From the NCBI GenBank assembly GCA_036392375.1, contig DASVYC010000064.1, positions 1 to 64,000 of the forward strand: DNA of 64,000 nt, written 5' to 3'. Shown in pieces: positions 42,359 through 51,226 of this stretch. The translations under genes and the position numbers were made by a program. The notes below the pieces were generated by a model. That model was not told where the DNA came from, ran no database searches, and saw only the letters and a list, made by a program, of their open reading frames with translations. Positions within the stretch are counted from its first letter, which is position 1, and each line of letters starts with the position of its first letter. The stretch comes from JAFEBO01 sp036392375 (GTDB taxonomy: Bacteria > Planctomycetota > Phycisphaerae > Phycisphaerales > UBA1924).

Positions 42359-42859
42359 ATGACCGCTCGCGTCTCGCTTGCCCCGTTGCTCCCTCTCTGC
42401 GTCTGCCTGTGTGCGTTCCTGGGCGGGTGCTTCGGCGTCGCATCGCCCGTGCTCACGGTCGTCGAGATCCGGCCCGAGAGCGTCACCACCGAGGGCCGCC
42501 GCTTCGTCGTTGTCATCGACGCCGAGAATCGCTCCGACAGCGCCCTGCCGCTCAAGGACGCGACCTATTCCCTCATCGTCGACGGCAAGAAGGTCTTCGA
42601 GGGCCAGCGCTCGCCCGAGTCCACGCTCCGCAAGTTCTCGACCCAGCGGCTCTACTTCCCAGTCGCCGTGCCGAGCTCGACCAACCTTGCGTCCGGCAAC
42701 GCCGAGTTCCGCGTCTCGGGCTCGGTGGTCTACCTGCCCCCCGGCAAGCTCAACGAAATCCTGTACGACTACAACCTGCTCCGCCCGACGACGGGTTTCG
42801 GCGGGAGCAAGCCGGTGGACCTGAACAAGGCGCCGCAGACTGTGTCGATGACGCCCTGA
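42359..42859 (+). CDS. LEA-type-2-like lipoprotein
   Basis: A 166-residue lipoprotein. Signal segment LAPLLPLCVCLCAFLGGC with the lipobox cysteine at residue 24, then a beta-sandwich resembling the LEA-2/WHy domain (FVVVIDAENRSDSALPLKDA, YSLIVDGKKVFEGQ). LEA-2-like domains occur in bacterial envelope proteins with unclear roles. The Leu/Cys-rich signal is encoded by a CTCTCTGCGTCTGCCTGTG word string similar to that in the propeller gene at 12139. It follows the large protein by 49 bp on the same strand. Confidence 0.7.
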   Translation: MTARVSLAPLLPLCVCLCAFLGGCFGVASPVLTVVEIRPESVTTEGRRFVVVIDAENRSDSALPLKDATYSLIVDGKKVFEGQRSPESTLRKFSTQRLYFPVAVPSSTNLASGNAEFRVSGSVVYLPPGKLNEILYDYNLLRPTTGFGGSKPVDLNKAPQTVSMTP

Positions 42860-42883
42860 GGTTGCTCGCCGCGATCACCTCGC

Positions 42884-44020
42884 TCAGACCGCCGCCAACG
42901 GGTCCGCGTCGTTCTTGGACACGATGCACGCCACACCCGGCAGCATGGACTCGACCCGCTTGGCCAGCCGTGGCAGGTAGCCGCGCTCGGTGCTGGTGTG
43001 CTCGCCCAGCAGGATCGAGAGCCCGCGGTCGAGGCAGGCGGTGACCTCGTGGTGGCGCATCTCGCCGGTGATGAACAGCTCGCAGCCCTCGGCCGAAGCA
43101 ACGCCGGCCAGCTCCGCACCCGCGCCGCAGCAGACCCCGATCACGCTCACGGGTTTGTCCAGATCCGGCGTCGCCACCCGCACCATGCTGCGCCCGATGT
43201 GCTTCTTCATCCGCTCGGCCAGAACGCGGATCGGGGCCGGGCGATCGAGCGCGACGCGGCGTCCCGAACCGATGCCACGCGTCGGCTTGGGCAGAAGCTC
43301 GTACACATCGATCGGCGGCTCTTCGTAGGGATGGAACTGGCGGAGTGTTTCGATTGCGAGCGGGAGAGCTGCTTTGGAGCAGACCATCTCCAGCCTCAGC
43401 TCCGACACCGACTCGAGCACGCCGCGACGCCCCACGCTGGGCTGCGACGACTCGTCGCCGAGGAACGTGCCAGTGCCCGGGGCGGCGAACGAGCACACGG
43501 TGTACGCGCCGATGATGCCCGCGCCCGCCGTCGCGAGGGCATTGCGCACCTTGTCCACGTCGCTCAGCGGGACAAACGTGACGACCTTGACCTCCGCCGT
43601 GGCGGGACGGGCCGCGTGCGACTTGAGCGCTCGGCAATCGCCCGGCACTTTTCCTGGAGTCTCAGACAACCCCTCGCACAGCCAATCGGTCATCCCGCCG
43701 GGCACCGCATCGAGCGCGGTATGAGGCGAGTAGACCGCCATGCCCATCTCCGCCGCCCGCAGCAACACCCGCTCCTTCGGCGTGCGATCCGTCAACGCCT
43801 TGAGCGGCTCCCAGATCGGCGGGTGATAGGCGACGATCGCGCCCGCGTTGGCCCGCTCGGCCTCGGCCATCACTGACTCGTTGAGGTCGATCGTCAGCAG
43901 CACCGGCGAACGCAGCGGCGACCGCAGCCGCCCGACGTGCAGCCCCACCTTGTCCCAGGGCTCGGCGAAAGACAGCGGAGCGATCGTCTCCATCACGCGG
44001 ACCAGGTCAGCAACGACCAT
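42884..44020 (-). CDS. Nif3-family dinuclear metal protein
   Basis: A 378-residue member of the Nif3/YbgI family (also called GTP cyclohydrolase I type 2 in databases, a label with weak support). Seen: PWDKVGLHVG, the metal-site word AYHPPIW, YSPHTALDAVPGGMTDWL, and ITGEMRHHEV with GEHTSTERGYLP near the C-terminus. A ~110-residue insertion in the middle resembles the YqfO PII-like insert. The YHPP form, rather than HHPL, is that seen in eukaryotic NIF3L1. Divergent from ispE. Confidence 0.85.
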   Translation of the reverse strand: MVVADLVRVMETIAPLSFAEPWDKVGLHVGRLRSPLRSPVLLTIDLNESVMAEAERANAGAIVAYHPPIWEPLKALTDRTPKERVLLRAAEMGMAVYSPHTALDAVPGGMTDWLCEGLSETPGKVPGDCRALKSHAARPATAEVKVVTFVPLSDVDKVRNALATAGAGIIGAYTVCSFAAPGTGTFLGDESSQPSVGRRGVLESVSELRLEMVCSKAALPLAIETLRQFHPYEEPPIDVYELLPKPTRGIGSGRRVALDRPAPIRVLAERMKKHIGRSMVRVATPDLDKPVSVIGVCCGAGAELAGVASAEGCELFITGEMRHHEVTACLDRGLSILLGEHTSTERGYLPRLAKRVESMLPGVACIVSKNDADPLAAV

Positions 44021-44278
44021 GCGACACTCCTGTGGGGCGCGATTCTAGTAGCCGCCAATCGCCACTTCGATGTTCGGGGATGCACGGGAGAGAAAACGGA
44101 GAAGCGAAGCAGGCTGAGACGCGCGGCATAGGTCGATCGAGAGATGCCGCATCACACCGAAACTGCCATCCACGTTTCCAAGCAAGCGTCTCCCTCGCGT
44201 CTCTCCGCACCCTCTGCGTCTCCGCGTCCTTTTGATTCCAACCACGCCCGACCTCGCCGCGGCCTCCAACGATCCCGC

Positions 44279-45238
44279 ATGCCCGACGCGTTGGCGTACG
44301 CCAAGCTCAATCTCTGCCTCGCCGTGGCGCCGCCCGAGCCCGCGATCCACGCCGACGGCACGCCCAACCGCCGCGCCGGATGGCACCGTATCTCGTCCTG
44401 GTTCGCCTGCATCGATCTCGCCGATCGCGTGCAGGTGGACCGCACCGATGCCCCCGGCACGATCGACGCCGAGATCCGATTCGCCGCGCAGTCCGACGGC
44501 ACGCCGCTGGGTGTGGTCGATTGGGCCGTCGAGAAGGACCTCGCGGTGCGGGCGCTGCGGGCGTTGCTCGAACGGGTTGGCCCGGGCGCAACAAGCCAGG
44601 TTGGCTTCCGCCTCCGCATCGAAAAGCACATCCCCACCGGCGGCGGGCTGGGAGGCGGCTCGAGCGACGCCGCGGCGGCGCTGCGACTCGGAAACGAAGC
44701 ACTGGGTGCGCCGCTGTCGGCCGCGGAGCTCCGCGCGATCGGCGCCAGGCTCGGCAGCGATGTGCCCTTCTTCATCGACGACACGTCCGTCGCGCGCCCG
44801 GCGCTGGTCGGAGGCTTTGGCGATCAGATCGAACGGACGTCACCCCTCCCCGGCGCGGCAGCGGTGCTGGTGATGCCGCCGATCGCGTGCCCGACGCCTG
44901 GGGTCTATAAGGCGTTCGACGCCTGGATGACCGAGCACCAAGCGTTCAGGTTCCGAGACGCCGAGGCCCGCGCGCTCGCGACCGATGCGCCCGCCGTACT
45001 CCGCGAGCTGAACGCACGGCTGTTCAACGACCTCGCCGATCCCGCGATGCAGGTGGCCCCGTCGCTCCGCTCCGTCCACGCGGCATGCGAACGGGTTCGC
45101 CGTCCGTTCCATGTCACTGGCAGCGGCAGCACGCTCTTTTCGCTGGTCGCGGCGGACGAGGCCGAGGAACTGGCTCGCACGCTTCGGGCCGCAGTGCCGA
45201 GCGACTGCCGCGTGCTTTCCGCCCGCGTTCTGGGCTAG
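44279..45238 (+). CDS. ispE: 4-diphosphocytidyl-2-C-methyl-D-erythritol kinase
   Basis: GHMP kinase of the non-mevalonate isoprenoid pathway, phosphorylating CDP-ME. 319 residues. Seen: AYAKLNLCLAV at the start, the ATP-binding IPTGGGLGGGSSDAAAAL, GSDVPFF, and FHVTGSGSTLFSL near the C-terminus. Start at 44279 is family-normal; the frame is open further upstream. A repeat-like CTCTGCGTCTCCGCGTCC string (about 44205-44230) lies just before it. Confidence 0.92.
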   Translation: MPDALAYAKLNLCLAVAPPEPAIHADGTPNRRAGWHRISSWFACIDLADRVQVDRTDAPGTIDAEIRFAAQSDGTPLGVVDWAVEKDLAVRALRALLERVGPGATSQVGFRLRIEKHIPTGGGLGGGSSDAAAALRLGNEALGAPLSAAELRAIGARLGSDVPFFIDDTSVARPALVGGFGDQIERTSPLPGAAAVLVMPPIACPTPGVYKAFDAWMTEHQAFRFRDAEARALATDAPAVLRELNARLFNDLADPAMQVAPSLRSVHAACERVRRPFHVTGSGSTLFSLVAADEAEELARTLRAAVPSDCRVLSARVLG

Positions 45239-45362
45239 CGGGGCCTGGGCGACCAATCAATCGCCGGGCAAGAACCATCCGCGGACCTGGCGTTCAGATC
45301 GCCCCGCGGCCCGCCGATACACTCGCCAGCGTCCCGACTTTTCTCTGTTCCCGAGCGCACCC

Positions 45363-46334
45363 ATGGCCAAGAACGGCAAATCCGGCTACTACATCGGCAT
45401 CGATCTAGGCGGCACCAACATGCAGGTGGGTGTCGTCTCTTCCGAGCTCAAGCTGCTCAGCCAGGCCAAGAAGAAGACCAAGGCCGAGGAAGGTCTTGAG
45501 GGCGTCATGAACCGCATCGTCGAGGGCATCGTCGAGGCCTGCGGCGAAGCCAAGGTCAAGCTCACGGACCTGGAGGCCATCGGACTCGCGGCCCCGGGTG
45601 CGGTCGATCCCGCCGAGGGCGTGGTGCTCGAGGCCGGCAACCTCCGCTGGACCAACGTCAACGCCTCGTCCATCCTGCAGAAGAAGACCGGCGTCAAGAC
45701 GTACCTCGACAACGATGTCAACGCAGCGGTGTGGGGCGAGAACAAGCTCGGCGCCGGTAAGAACGCCAAGCACCTTCTTGGCGTCTGGCTCGGCACCGGC
45801 ATCGGCGGCGGGCTCATCCTCAACGGCGAGCTGTACTACGGGCCGCTCATGACCGCGGGCGAGATCGGGCACATGATCGCCATCCCGTTCAACCCGCCCG
45901 GTGAACGCTCACTCGAGCACAACTGCTCCCGCACCAGCGTCGTCAACCGCATCGTCAAGCTCATCAAGGCCAACCGCAAGAGCAAGCTCACCGAGTACGC
46001 CGAGGGCGATCTCGAGAAGATCAAGAGCAAGCTCGTCGCCAAGGCCTACGAGGAAAAGGACGAGCTCACCGTCGAGGTGCTCAACAACGCGGCGGAGCTC
46101 CTGGGCATCACGCTCGGCGGCGTCGTGACCCTGCTCTCGATCGACCGCATCGTCCTGGGCGGCGGCCTCACCGAGGCCATGGGCTCCAACTGGGTGGGCC
46201 TCGTCGAACAGCACACCCGCCGCTTCGCGTTCCCCGACCGCTGCAAGCAGGTCAAGGTCGTGGCGAGCACGCTGGAAGACAAGGCCGGCCTGCTGGGCGC
46301 GGCGATGATCGCGATGGAACGGCACGAGAAGTAG
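45363..46334 (+). CDS. ROK-family sugar kinase (glucokinase-like), lacking the zinc motif
   Basis: A 323-residue ROK kinase. Seen: phosphate-1 motif YIGIDLGGTNMQVGVVSS, catalytic loop VKTYLDNDVNAAVWGE, GVWLGTGIGGGLILNGELY and AGEIGHMI. The ROK consensus CxCGxxGCxE that binds zinc should follow; here the matching region reads EHNCSRTSVVNRIV with one cysteine, so the zinc site is absent. The substrate is probably glucose or a related hexose. It follows ispE on the same strand by 124 bp. ATG at 45363 is clear. Confidence 0.85.
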   Translation: MAKNGKSGYYIGIDLGGTNMQVGVVSSELKLLSQAKKKTKAEEGLEGVMNRIVEGIVEACGEAKVKLTDLEAIGLAAPGAVDPAEGVVLEAGNLRWTNVNASSILQKKTGVKTYLDNDVNAAVWGENKLGAGKNAKHLLGVWLGTGIGGGLILNGELYYGPLMTAGEIGHMIAIPFNPPGERSLEHNCSRTSVVNRIVKLIKANRKSKLTEYAEGDLEKIKSKLVAKAYEEKDELTVEVLNNAAELLGITLGGVVTLLSIDRIVLGGGLTEAMGSNWVGLVEQHTRRFAFPDRCKQVKVVASTLEDKAGLLGAAMIAMERHEK

Positions 46335-46432
46335 GCAAAGGGCCAAATCGCCAAATGGCCAGATCAAGGCACATGCCCACTTGCCAGACGTCTTGCTTTG
46401 GCGATTCTGAGGTTTGGCCCTTTGGCCATTTT
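46333..46432. repeat. inverted word repeat GGCCAAATCGCCAAATGG
   Basis: Left arm GGCAAAGGGCCAAATCGCC, right arm reads GGCCAAAGGGCCAAACCTC on the minus strand. The word GCAAAGGGCCAAATC is shared with the block at 27421-27545. It lies between two convergent genes and might serve as a terminator, but its arms are imperfect. Confidence 0.7.
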
Positions 46433-46434
46433 CC

Positions 46435-46911
46435 TCACGCCCCGAGGGGTCGCCCCAGCGCCATCCGCTTCTCCACCACGAACTTCTTGTGGTGCAGCAC
46501 GTGCTCGACGTAGTGGGTGACTATCCATCCGAGCGAAATGATGCCGCGGACGCTGTGGACGCCCTCGCGCTCGAAGGCTTCGTCGGGGAGGTTGACCAGC
46601 AGCTCAGCGGTGTGGCGACGGTTGATCGCGAAGAGCTCGCAGGCGTTGGCCGCGGATCGCTTGTCGTAGGCGAGCAGACCCGCGTACCGCGACTCGTCGT
46701 AGTTCATGAGCAGGGGCAGGTCCATGGCGGCGATGCGCTTGATGCGATCGGTCGCGACCAGGTCGCTGTCGAGGGTGTGGAAGACGCACTGCGCGATGCT
46801 CCACGTCCCCGGCACCGGGTGGGCGTTGAGCTGATCGCGGGTGAGCCCGGCGATCCACGACTTGAGTTCGTCGGCCTGAGCGGCGTACGCGTCGATGGCG
46901 GTGCGGTCCAT
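46435..46911 (-). CDS. DinB/YfiT-like protein
   Basis: A 158-residue four-helix protein of the DinB superfamily, usually metal-dependent hydrolases or thiol transferases. Seen: the first-helix region LTRDQLNAHPVPGTWSIAQ, His in VFHTLDSDL, and HYVEHVLHHKKF at the end, giving the three His positions typical for the metal site. Function not known. Divergent from the histidine kinase gene, with a word-repeat between. Confidence 0.75.
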   Translation of the reverse strand: MDRTAIDAYAAQADELKSWIAGLTRDQLNAHPVPGTWSIAQCVFHTLDSDLVATDRIKRIAAMDLPLLMNYDESRYAGLLAYDKRSAANACELFAINRRHTAELLVNLPDEAFEREGVHSVRGIISLGWIVTHYVEHVLHHKKFVVEKRMALGRPLGA

Positions 46912-46944
46912 GGCGACAGAGTATCACGAGCGCGGAGCTCTCCA

Positions 46945-46980
46945 CATCCCACATCCCATATCCCATATCCAAGCATCCCC
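46945..46980. repeat. ATCCCATATCC tandem words
   Basis: Degenerate units of CATCCCAC, ATCCCAT, ATCCCATATCC in a row, within the 95-bp gap between two divergent genes and 27-60 bp upstream of the histidine kinase start. Confidence 0.75.
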
Positions 46981-47006
46981 CTCTCCCCCGATTCGTACAC
47001 TTCTCC

Positions 47007-48758
47007 GTGCTGATCCTCACCGTCCTGCAAGGCCCCGACAAGGGCCGGACGTTCCAGCTCCCCGATCACGAGCCGCAGCTCATCGGCCGCTCCGGTGAGG
47101 CGCTGCCCATCTCCGATAGCACCGTGAGCCGCCGGCACGCCGAGATGACGCCCGACAGCGGGGCGTGGTTCATCCGCGACCTCCAGTCGCAGAACGGGAC
47201 CTACGTCAATGCCGAGAAGATCAAGGACCGCGTCCGCCTCCGCCCCGGCGATCAGATCCGCGTGGGTTCGACGCTCATGGTCTTCGGGTTTACCGAGTCA
47301 AGCGACCCCGACATCATCCGCCTCGCCAAGCCCAACCAGATGGACGCGTCGATCGAGCGCACGCTCGCGGGCGATGTGCTCAACCCGCGCTCCAATCCAA
47401 ACGACGAATCGCTGGTCATGTCCGAGCCCGAGCCCCGGATCGCCGCGGCTCACCACCTCCGCGTCATCTACCAGCTCACCAGCCTCACCAGCCAGCTCAG
47501 CGACAAGCAGGAGCTTCTCAAGAGCGTGATGGAGATGGTGTTCCGCGAGTTCAAGCCCGAGCGCGGCTTCATCGTGCTGACCAAGCAGGGCGATCCCGAT
47601 CAGCCCAAGCCCGCGGTCGTCAAGTACCGCACCGCGCCCGCCAGCGAGGACGACGCTCGGATCCATATCCCGCGCACGATCCTTCAGCACGTGCTCAAGA
47701 AGAGCGAGGGCGTGCTCTCGTCCAACGCGATGAACGACCCGCGGTTCGCCGCGGGCGACAGCGTGCAGCGCATGCACGTGCGCAGCGCCATCTGCGCTCC
47801 CATCAGCTTCCGCGGGACGACGTTCGGCGCGATCTACATCGACAGCACGCTCGCGAACTACACGTTCACCGCCGAGCAGCTCGCGCTGATGAACGCCGTG
47901 GGTCAGCACGCGGGCCTGGCGCTCGCCAACGCCGAGGGGTACGCGCGTCGCCTCCGCACCGAGCGTCTGGCGGCGGTGGGCGAGACGGTCGCGAGCCTCT
48001 CGCACTCGATCAAGAACATCCTGCAGGGCATCCGGGGCGGGGCCGACGTCGTCGAGCTGGGGCTGCGCAAGGACGATCTCAAAATCGCCAAGGGCGGCTG
48101 GGACATCTTCAAGCGCAACCTCGACCGCATCGTGAGCCTCACCAGCAACATGCTCGCGTACTCGCGTCACCGAAAGCCCGAGGTCGAGCTGCAGAAGCTC
48201 CAGACCGTCGTGGAGGACTGCGTCGAGCTGCTGCGAGCCACCGCCGAGGCGCGGCAGGTGGCGGTGATCGTGGACATCGACCCGGAGATGCCGCCGATCG
48301 GGTTTGATCCGAGCCTCATGCACCAGGCGGTGATGAACCTCTTGACCAACGCGGTCGACGCCGTGGAACCGGGAAAGGGCGTCGTGACGGTGCGTGCCTC
48401 CTATCGCCACCTCGCGCCCGGCACGCCGGCTTCGCAGGCGTTGTCGGCGCCGCTCAACCCGGCGCAGTCGGGCATGGCCTGGGCGATCCTCGATGTGATC
48501 GACAACGGTCCGGGCATCCCCAAGGGCAAGCAGCAGTGGGTCTTTGAACCTTTTAATACCACCAAGGGTCTTCGTGGCACGGGCCTCGGCCTTGCGGTGG
48601 CCAAGCGGGTCGCTGAGGAGCATCGCGGATCAATTTCTCTTGAGAGTGATGAAGGCCGGGGCAGCACGTTCCGGATGATGGTTCCGGCGGATCCCCTGGC
48701 GCAGATTGACCCCAGCGCGACGACGGGCGAGAAAGACACGGGGCGGCGATCGGAATAA
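47007..48758 (+). CDS. FHA-GAF sensor histidine kinase
   Basis: A 583-residue soluble hybrid sensor. Domains: FHA (about 1-95; LIGRSGEALPISDSTVSRRH, QSQNGTYVN) for binding phosphothreonine peptides; GAF (about 165-310; RGFIVLTKQGDPDQ, SAICAPISFRGTTFGAIYID); histidine-containing helix VASLSHSIKNILQG; and HATPase with NLLTNAVDAVEPG, DNGPGIPKG and GLRGTGLGLAVAKRVAEEH. No receiver and no membrane segment. Presumably links Ser/Thr phosphorylation to a two-component pathway; partner regulator is not adjacent. GTG start at 47007; no clear ribosome site. Confidence 0.9.
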   Translation: MLILTVLQGPDKGRTFQLPDHEPQLIGRSGEALPISDSTVSRRHAEMTPDSGAWFIRDLQSQNGTYVNAEKIKDRVRLRPGDQIRVGSTLMVFGFTESSDPDIIRLAKPNQMDASIERTLAGDVLNPRSNPNDESLVMSEPEPRIAAAHHLRVIYQLTSLTSQLSDKQELLKSVMEMVFREFKPERGFIVLTKQGDPDQPKPAVVKYRTAPASEDDARIHIPRTILQHVLKKSEGVLSSNAMNDPRFAAGDSVQRMHVRSAICAPISFRGTTFGAIYIDSTLANYTFTAEQLALMNAVGQHAGLALANAEGYARRLRTERLAAVGETVASLSHSIKNILQGIRGGADVVELGLRKDDLKIAKGGWDIFKRNLDRIVSLTSNMLAYSRHRKPEVELQKLQTVVEDCVELLRATAEARQVAVIVDIDPEMPPIGFDPSLMHQAVMNLLTNAVDAVEPGKGVVTVRASYRHLAPGTPASQALSAPLNPAQSGMAWAILDVIDNGPGIPKGKQQWVFEPFNTTKGLRGTGLGLAVAKRVAEEHRGSISLESDEGRGSTFRMMVPADPLAQIDPSATTGEKDTGRRSE

Positions 48759-48923
48759 CCCATCGAGCTGGCCCCGCCCGGTCAAAGTCCGAGCGCGATA
48801 TCCGCGCCCGTCACCCCGCCGCAACGCCCGGCGTGTGCTAGTCTTCTGCTTCGCCGCCCGGCCGGGTGACGAGAAGGCGTTCGTGTCCGTATTCGTGCCA
48901 AGCCTCGTGAACGGAATCCGACT

Positions 48924-49643
48924 TTGAAGACCGCTTCCTCGACGTCGACGCACTCTGGGTCCCACGCCGGGACGCACGCCAACGGCCAGGCCGGCGGGCA
49001 CGACCGCATGATCGAGCCGCGGAAGAAGGCCTCGCGTTCCACGCTCGCGGCTCACGCCAAGTTCCTCGCCGAGTTCATCACCCACCCCGGGCGCATGGGC
49101 GCCGTGGCGGCCAGCTCGCCCGCGCTCGCCAAGCGCATGGCCGACCAGATCGACTGGTCGGGCGTGCGCTCGATCGTCGAGTTCGGCTCGGGCACCGGCG
49201 TTGTCACCGAGGAGCTGGCGAAGCGGACTCCCGCGGGCGCCAAGTTCTTCACCATCGAGCGCAGCCCGGAGCTCGCGGCGGTCTGCCGCAAGCGTCTCCC
49301 GCACGTGAAGCTGTACGAGGACAGCGCCGAGAACATCGTCGAACTGTGCCGCAAGGAAGGGATCGCGGAGCTCGACGTGGTGGTGAGCTGCCTGCCTTGG
49401 GCGAGCTTCCCCGAGAAGCTGCAGGACTCGATCCTCGCGGCCACTATGAAGGTGCTCAAGCCGGGCGGAACGTTCGTGATGTTCGGCTATCAGATGGGGC
49501 TGTTCACGCCCGCCGGGCGGCGCTTCCACAGCCGCCTCCCGCAGTACTTCGACAACGTGCGGCGTTCACGGGTCGTGTGGCTGAACCTGCCGCCCGCGCT
49601 CGTCTTCATGGGCGAACGCAAGCAGCAGCCCGTGGGCGTCTGA
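48924..49643 (+). CDS. SAM-dependent methyltransferase, phospholipid N-methyltransferase-like
   Basis: A 239-residue class I methyltransferase. The opening FLAEFITHPGRMGAVAASSP is the pattern of bacterial phosphatidylethanolamine N-methyltransferases (PmtA), followed by the SAM motif IVEFGSGTGVVTEEL, and SCLPWASFP in the active region, which matches the N/S-P-P-W type of N-methyltransferases. The first 30 residues are His/Gly/Ser-rich and encoded from a TTG; the true start may be the ATG near 49008. It ends directly before the convergent sugar-transferase gene. Confidence 0.8.
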   Translation: MKTASSTSTHSGSHAGTHANGQAGGHDRMIEPRKKASRSTLAAHAKFLAEFITHPGRMGAVAASSPALAKRMADQIDWSGVRSIVEFGSGTGVVTEELAKRTPAGAKFFTIERSPELAAVCRKRLPHVKLYEDSAENIVELCRKEGIAELDVVVSCLPWASFPEKLQDSILAATMKVLKPGGTFVMFGYQMGLFTPAGRRFHSRLPQYFDNVRRSRVVWLNLPPALVFMGERKQQPVGV

Positions 49644-51113
49644 TCAGTACGCCCCGCGCCCCGTCAGCACCACCCACACGGTCTTGATCACAATGTAAAG
49701 GTCGAGCCAGATCGACCAGTTGCGAACGTAGTACGCGTCCAGCGTCACGCGGTCGCTGTACGACAGGTCGTTGCGCCCCGACACCTGCCACAAGCCCGTC
49801 ATCCCCGGCAGCGAGCGCGTGTACACCGACGCCAGCTCCTCGTACTTGGCCGTCTCGCCGGTCGTGATCGGTCGCGGGCCGACCAGACTCATCTGCCCCA
49901 GGAGCACGTTGAAGATCTGCGGCAATTCATCGACGCTGGTGCGACGCAGCCAGCGCCCCACCCGCGTCAGTCGCGGGTCGTTCTTGAGCTTCTGGGTCTC
50001 GTCCCATTCCTTCTTCAGCGCGGGATCACGCGCCAGAGCGTCGCGCAGCACCTGGTCGTTGTTGGTGACCATGGTCCGGAACTTCATCTGGTGGAAGATC
50101 TTGCCGCTGAAACCCACGCGACGCAGACCGATCAGGACCGGGCCCTTGGAATCCAGCTTGATCAACGCCGCGAGCACCGCGAACACCGGGAGGAAGACCG
50201 GCAGCAGCACGCACAACGCCAGCAGATCGAGCGAGCGCTTCAAGAGTCGGCGGCTGGGATCCAGCAGCCGGTGCTCGATCTCCAGGCCCAGCATGCCGCC
50301 CAGATCGCGCCCGGTCATCCACAGCGTCGCCGGCAGCGGCAGATCCGGGATGAGCACGACGTGGCGGAAGGACTGGAGCGGTCCTTCCAGGAGGTGCCGG
50401 ATCGTCTCCCGCGACATGCTCTCGGTGCCAACCAGCGCGTAGGGCACCTTGCCCGCCTCGCGCAGCGTGGGCGTCAGCGTCTGGGCGTCCATGACCGGGA
50501 TGGACGCGATGTGCGTCGGCGCCGTGGGGTCGCTCGTCACGATCGCGCGGGCCCGCAGCCCCAGATTCGGGTATCTCCCGAGCTGCACCACCAGGCGTTC
50601 AACCGCGCGGGCGTTGCCGAATATCACCGCCGGGTATCCGAACCACGAGGCCTTCTTGAAGACAAGCTTGGTCACCGTGCGGGCGATGGGCACGGCGATG
50701 AAGCACAGCGCCCAAGCGATCATGAACACCGCCCGCGAGTACACCGGTCCCTGCTTGAACATGAACGTGCCGGTCGCGAAGACCAAGAAGACCAGCGAGA
50801 TGACCATCCCCTGGCGGCGGAACTCCTCGACCGGGTGCGTGCCCACACCGGGATAGAGCTTCACCATCGCCGACACACCCAGGAACACCAGCAGCATCGG
50901 CCACAGGTCGAGGTACTCGCCGGGCACGATCTGACGCTCGACCACCGTCCACAGCCAGACCGCGGCCGTGCCGCACGCCGTGAAGACGATGAGATCGGCC
51001 GCGGCCAGGACCACGCCCGTGAGCCAGTACCACCGTCCGAAATGAAGGATCGGGGCCCCCGCCGAGGCGCTCCCCGGCCGGGGCTTGGGCTCGATCAGCA
51101 CCGAAGTTTGCAC
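49644..51113 (-). CDS. polyprenyl-phosphate sugar-1-phosphate transferase (WbaP/exopolysaccharide type)
   Basis: Initiates exopolysaccharide or O-antigen repeat synthesis by loading a sugar phosphate on undecaprenyl phosphate. 489 residues: several N-terminal membrane helices (VVLAAADLIVFTACGTAAVW, LLVFLGVSAMVKLYPG), a nucleotide-binding-like middle, then the catalytic part KRSLDLLALCVLLPVFLPVF, HQMKFRTM, RRTSVDELPQIFNVLLG and SLVGPRP. The start at 51113 (GTG) removes an N-terminal segment encoded by a word repeat. No polysaccharide cluster adjoins it. Confidence 0.88.
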   Translation of the reverse strand: MQTSVLIEPKPRPGSASAGAPILHFGRWYWLTGVVLAAADLIVFTACGTAAVWLWTVVERQIVPGEYLDLWPMLLVFLGVSAMVKLYPGVGTHPVEEFRRQGMVISLVFLVFATGTFMFKQGPVYSRAVFMIAWALCFIAVPIARTVTKLVFKKASWFGYPAVIFGNARAVERLVVQLGRYPNLGLRARAIVTSDPTAPTHIASIPVMDAQTLTPTLREAGKVPYALVGTESMSRETIRHLLEGPLQSFRHVVLIPDLPLPATLWMTGRDLGGMLGLEIEHRLLDPSRRLLKRSLDLLALCVLLPVFLPVFAVLAALIKLDSKGPVLIGLRRVGFSGKIFHQMKFRTMVTNNDQVLRDALARDPALKKEWDETQKLKNDPRLTRVGRWLRRTSVDELPQIFNVLLGQMSLVGPRPITTGETAKYEELASVYTRSLPGMTGLWQVSGRNDLSYSDRVTLDAYYVRNWSIWLDLYIVIKTVWVVLTGRGAY

Positions 51114-51175
51114 ACCCGCTTTCAAGCTACAAAGGGTACGGAGGCGCCCCCGAGCACGCACCGACCCGCATGCTT

Positions 51176-51226
51176 TCCCACTGCCCCACTCCCCCACTGC
51201 TCCACTATTCCACTATTCCACTTCCC
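51176..51226. repeat. CCACTGCTCCACTATTCC word repeat
   Basis: Degenerate tandem units based on CCACT, such as CCACTGCCCCACT and CCACTATTCCACT, in the gap between two minus-strand genes. The word CCACTGCTCCACT also occurs on the minus strand in the block at 27357-27390. Confidence 0.75.
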
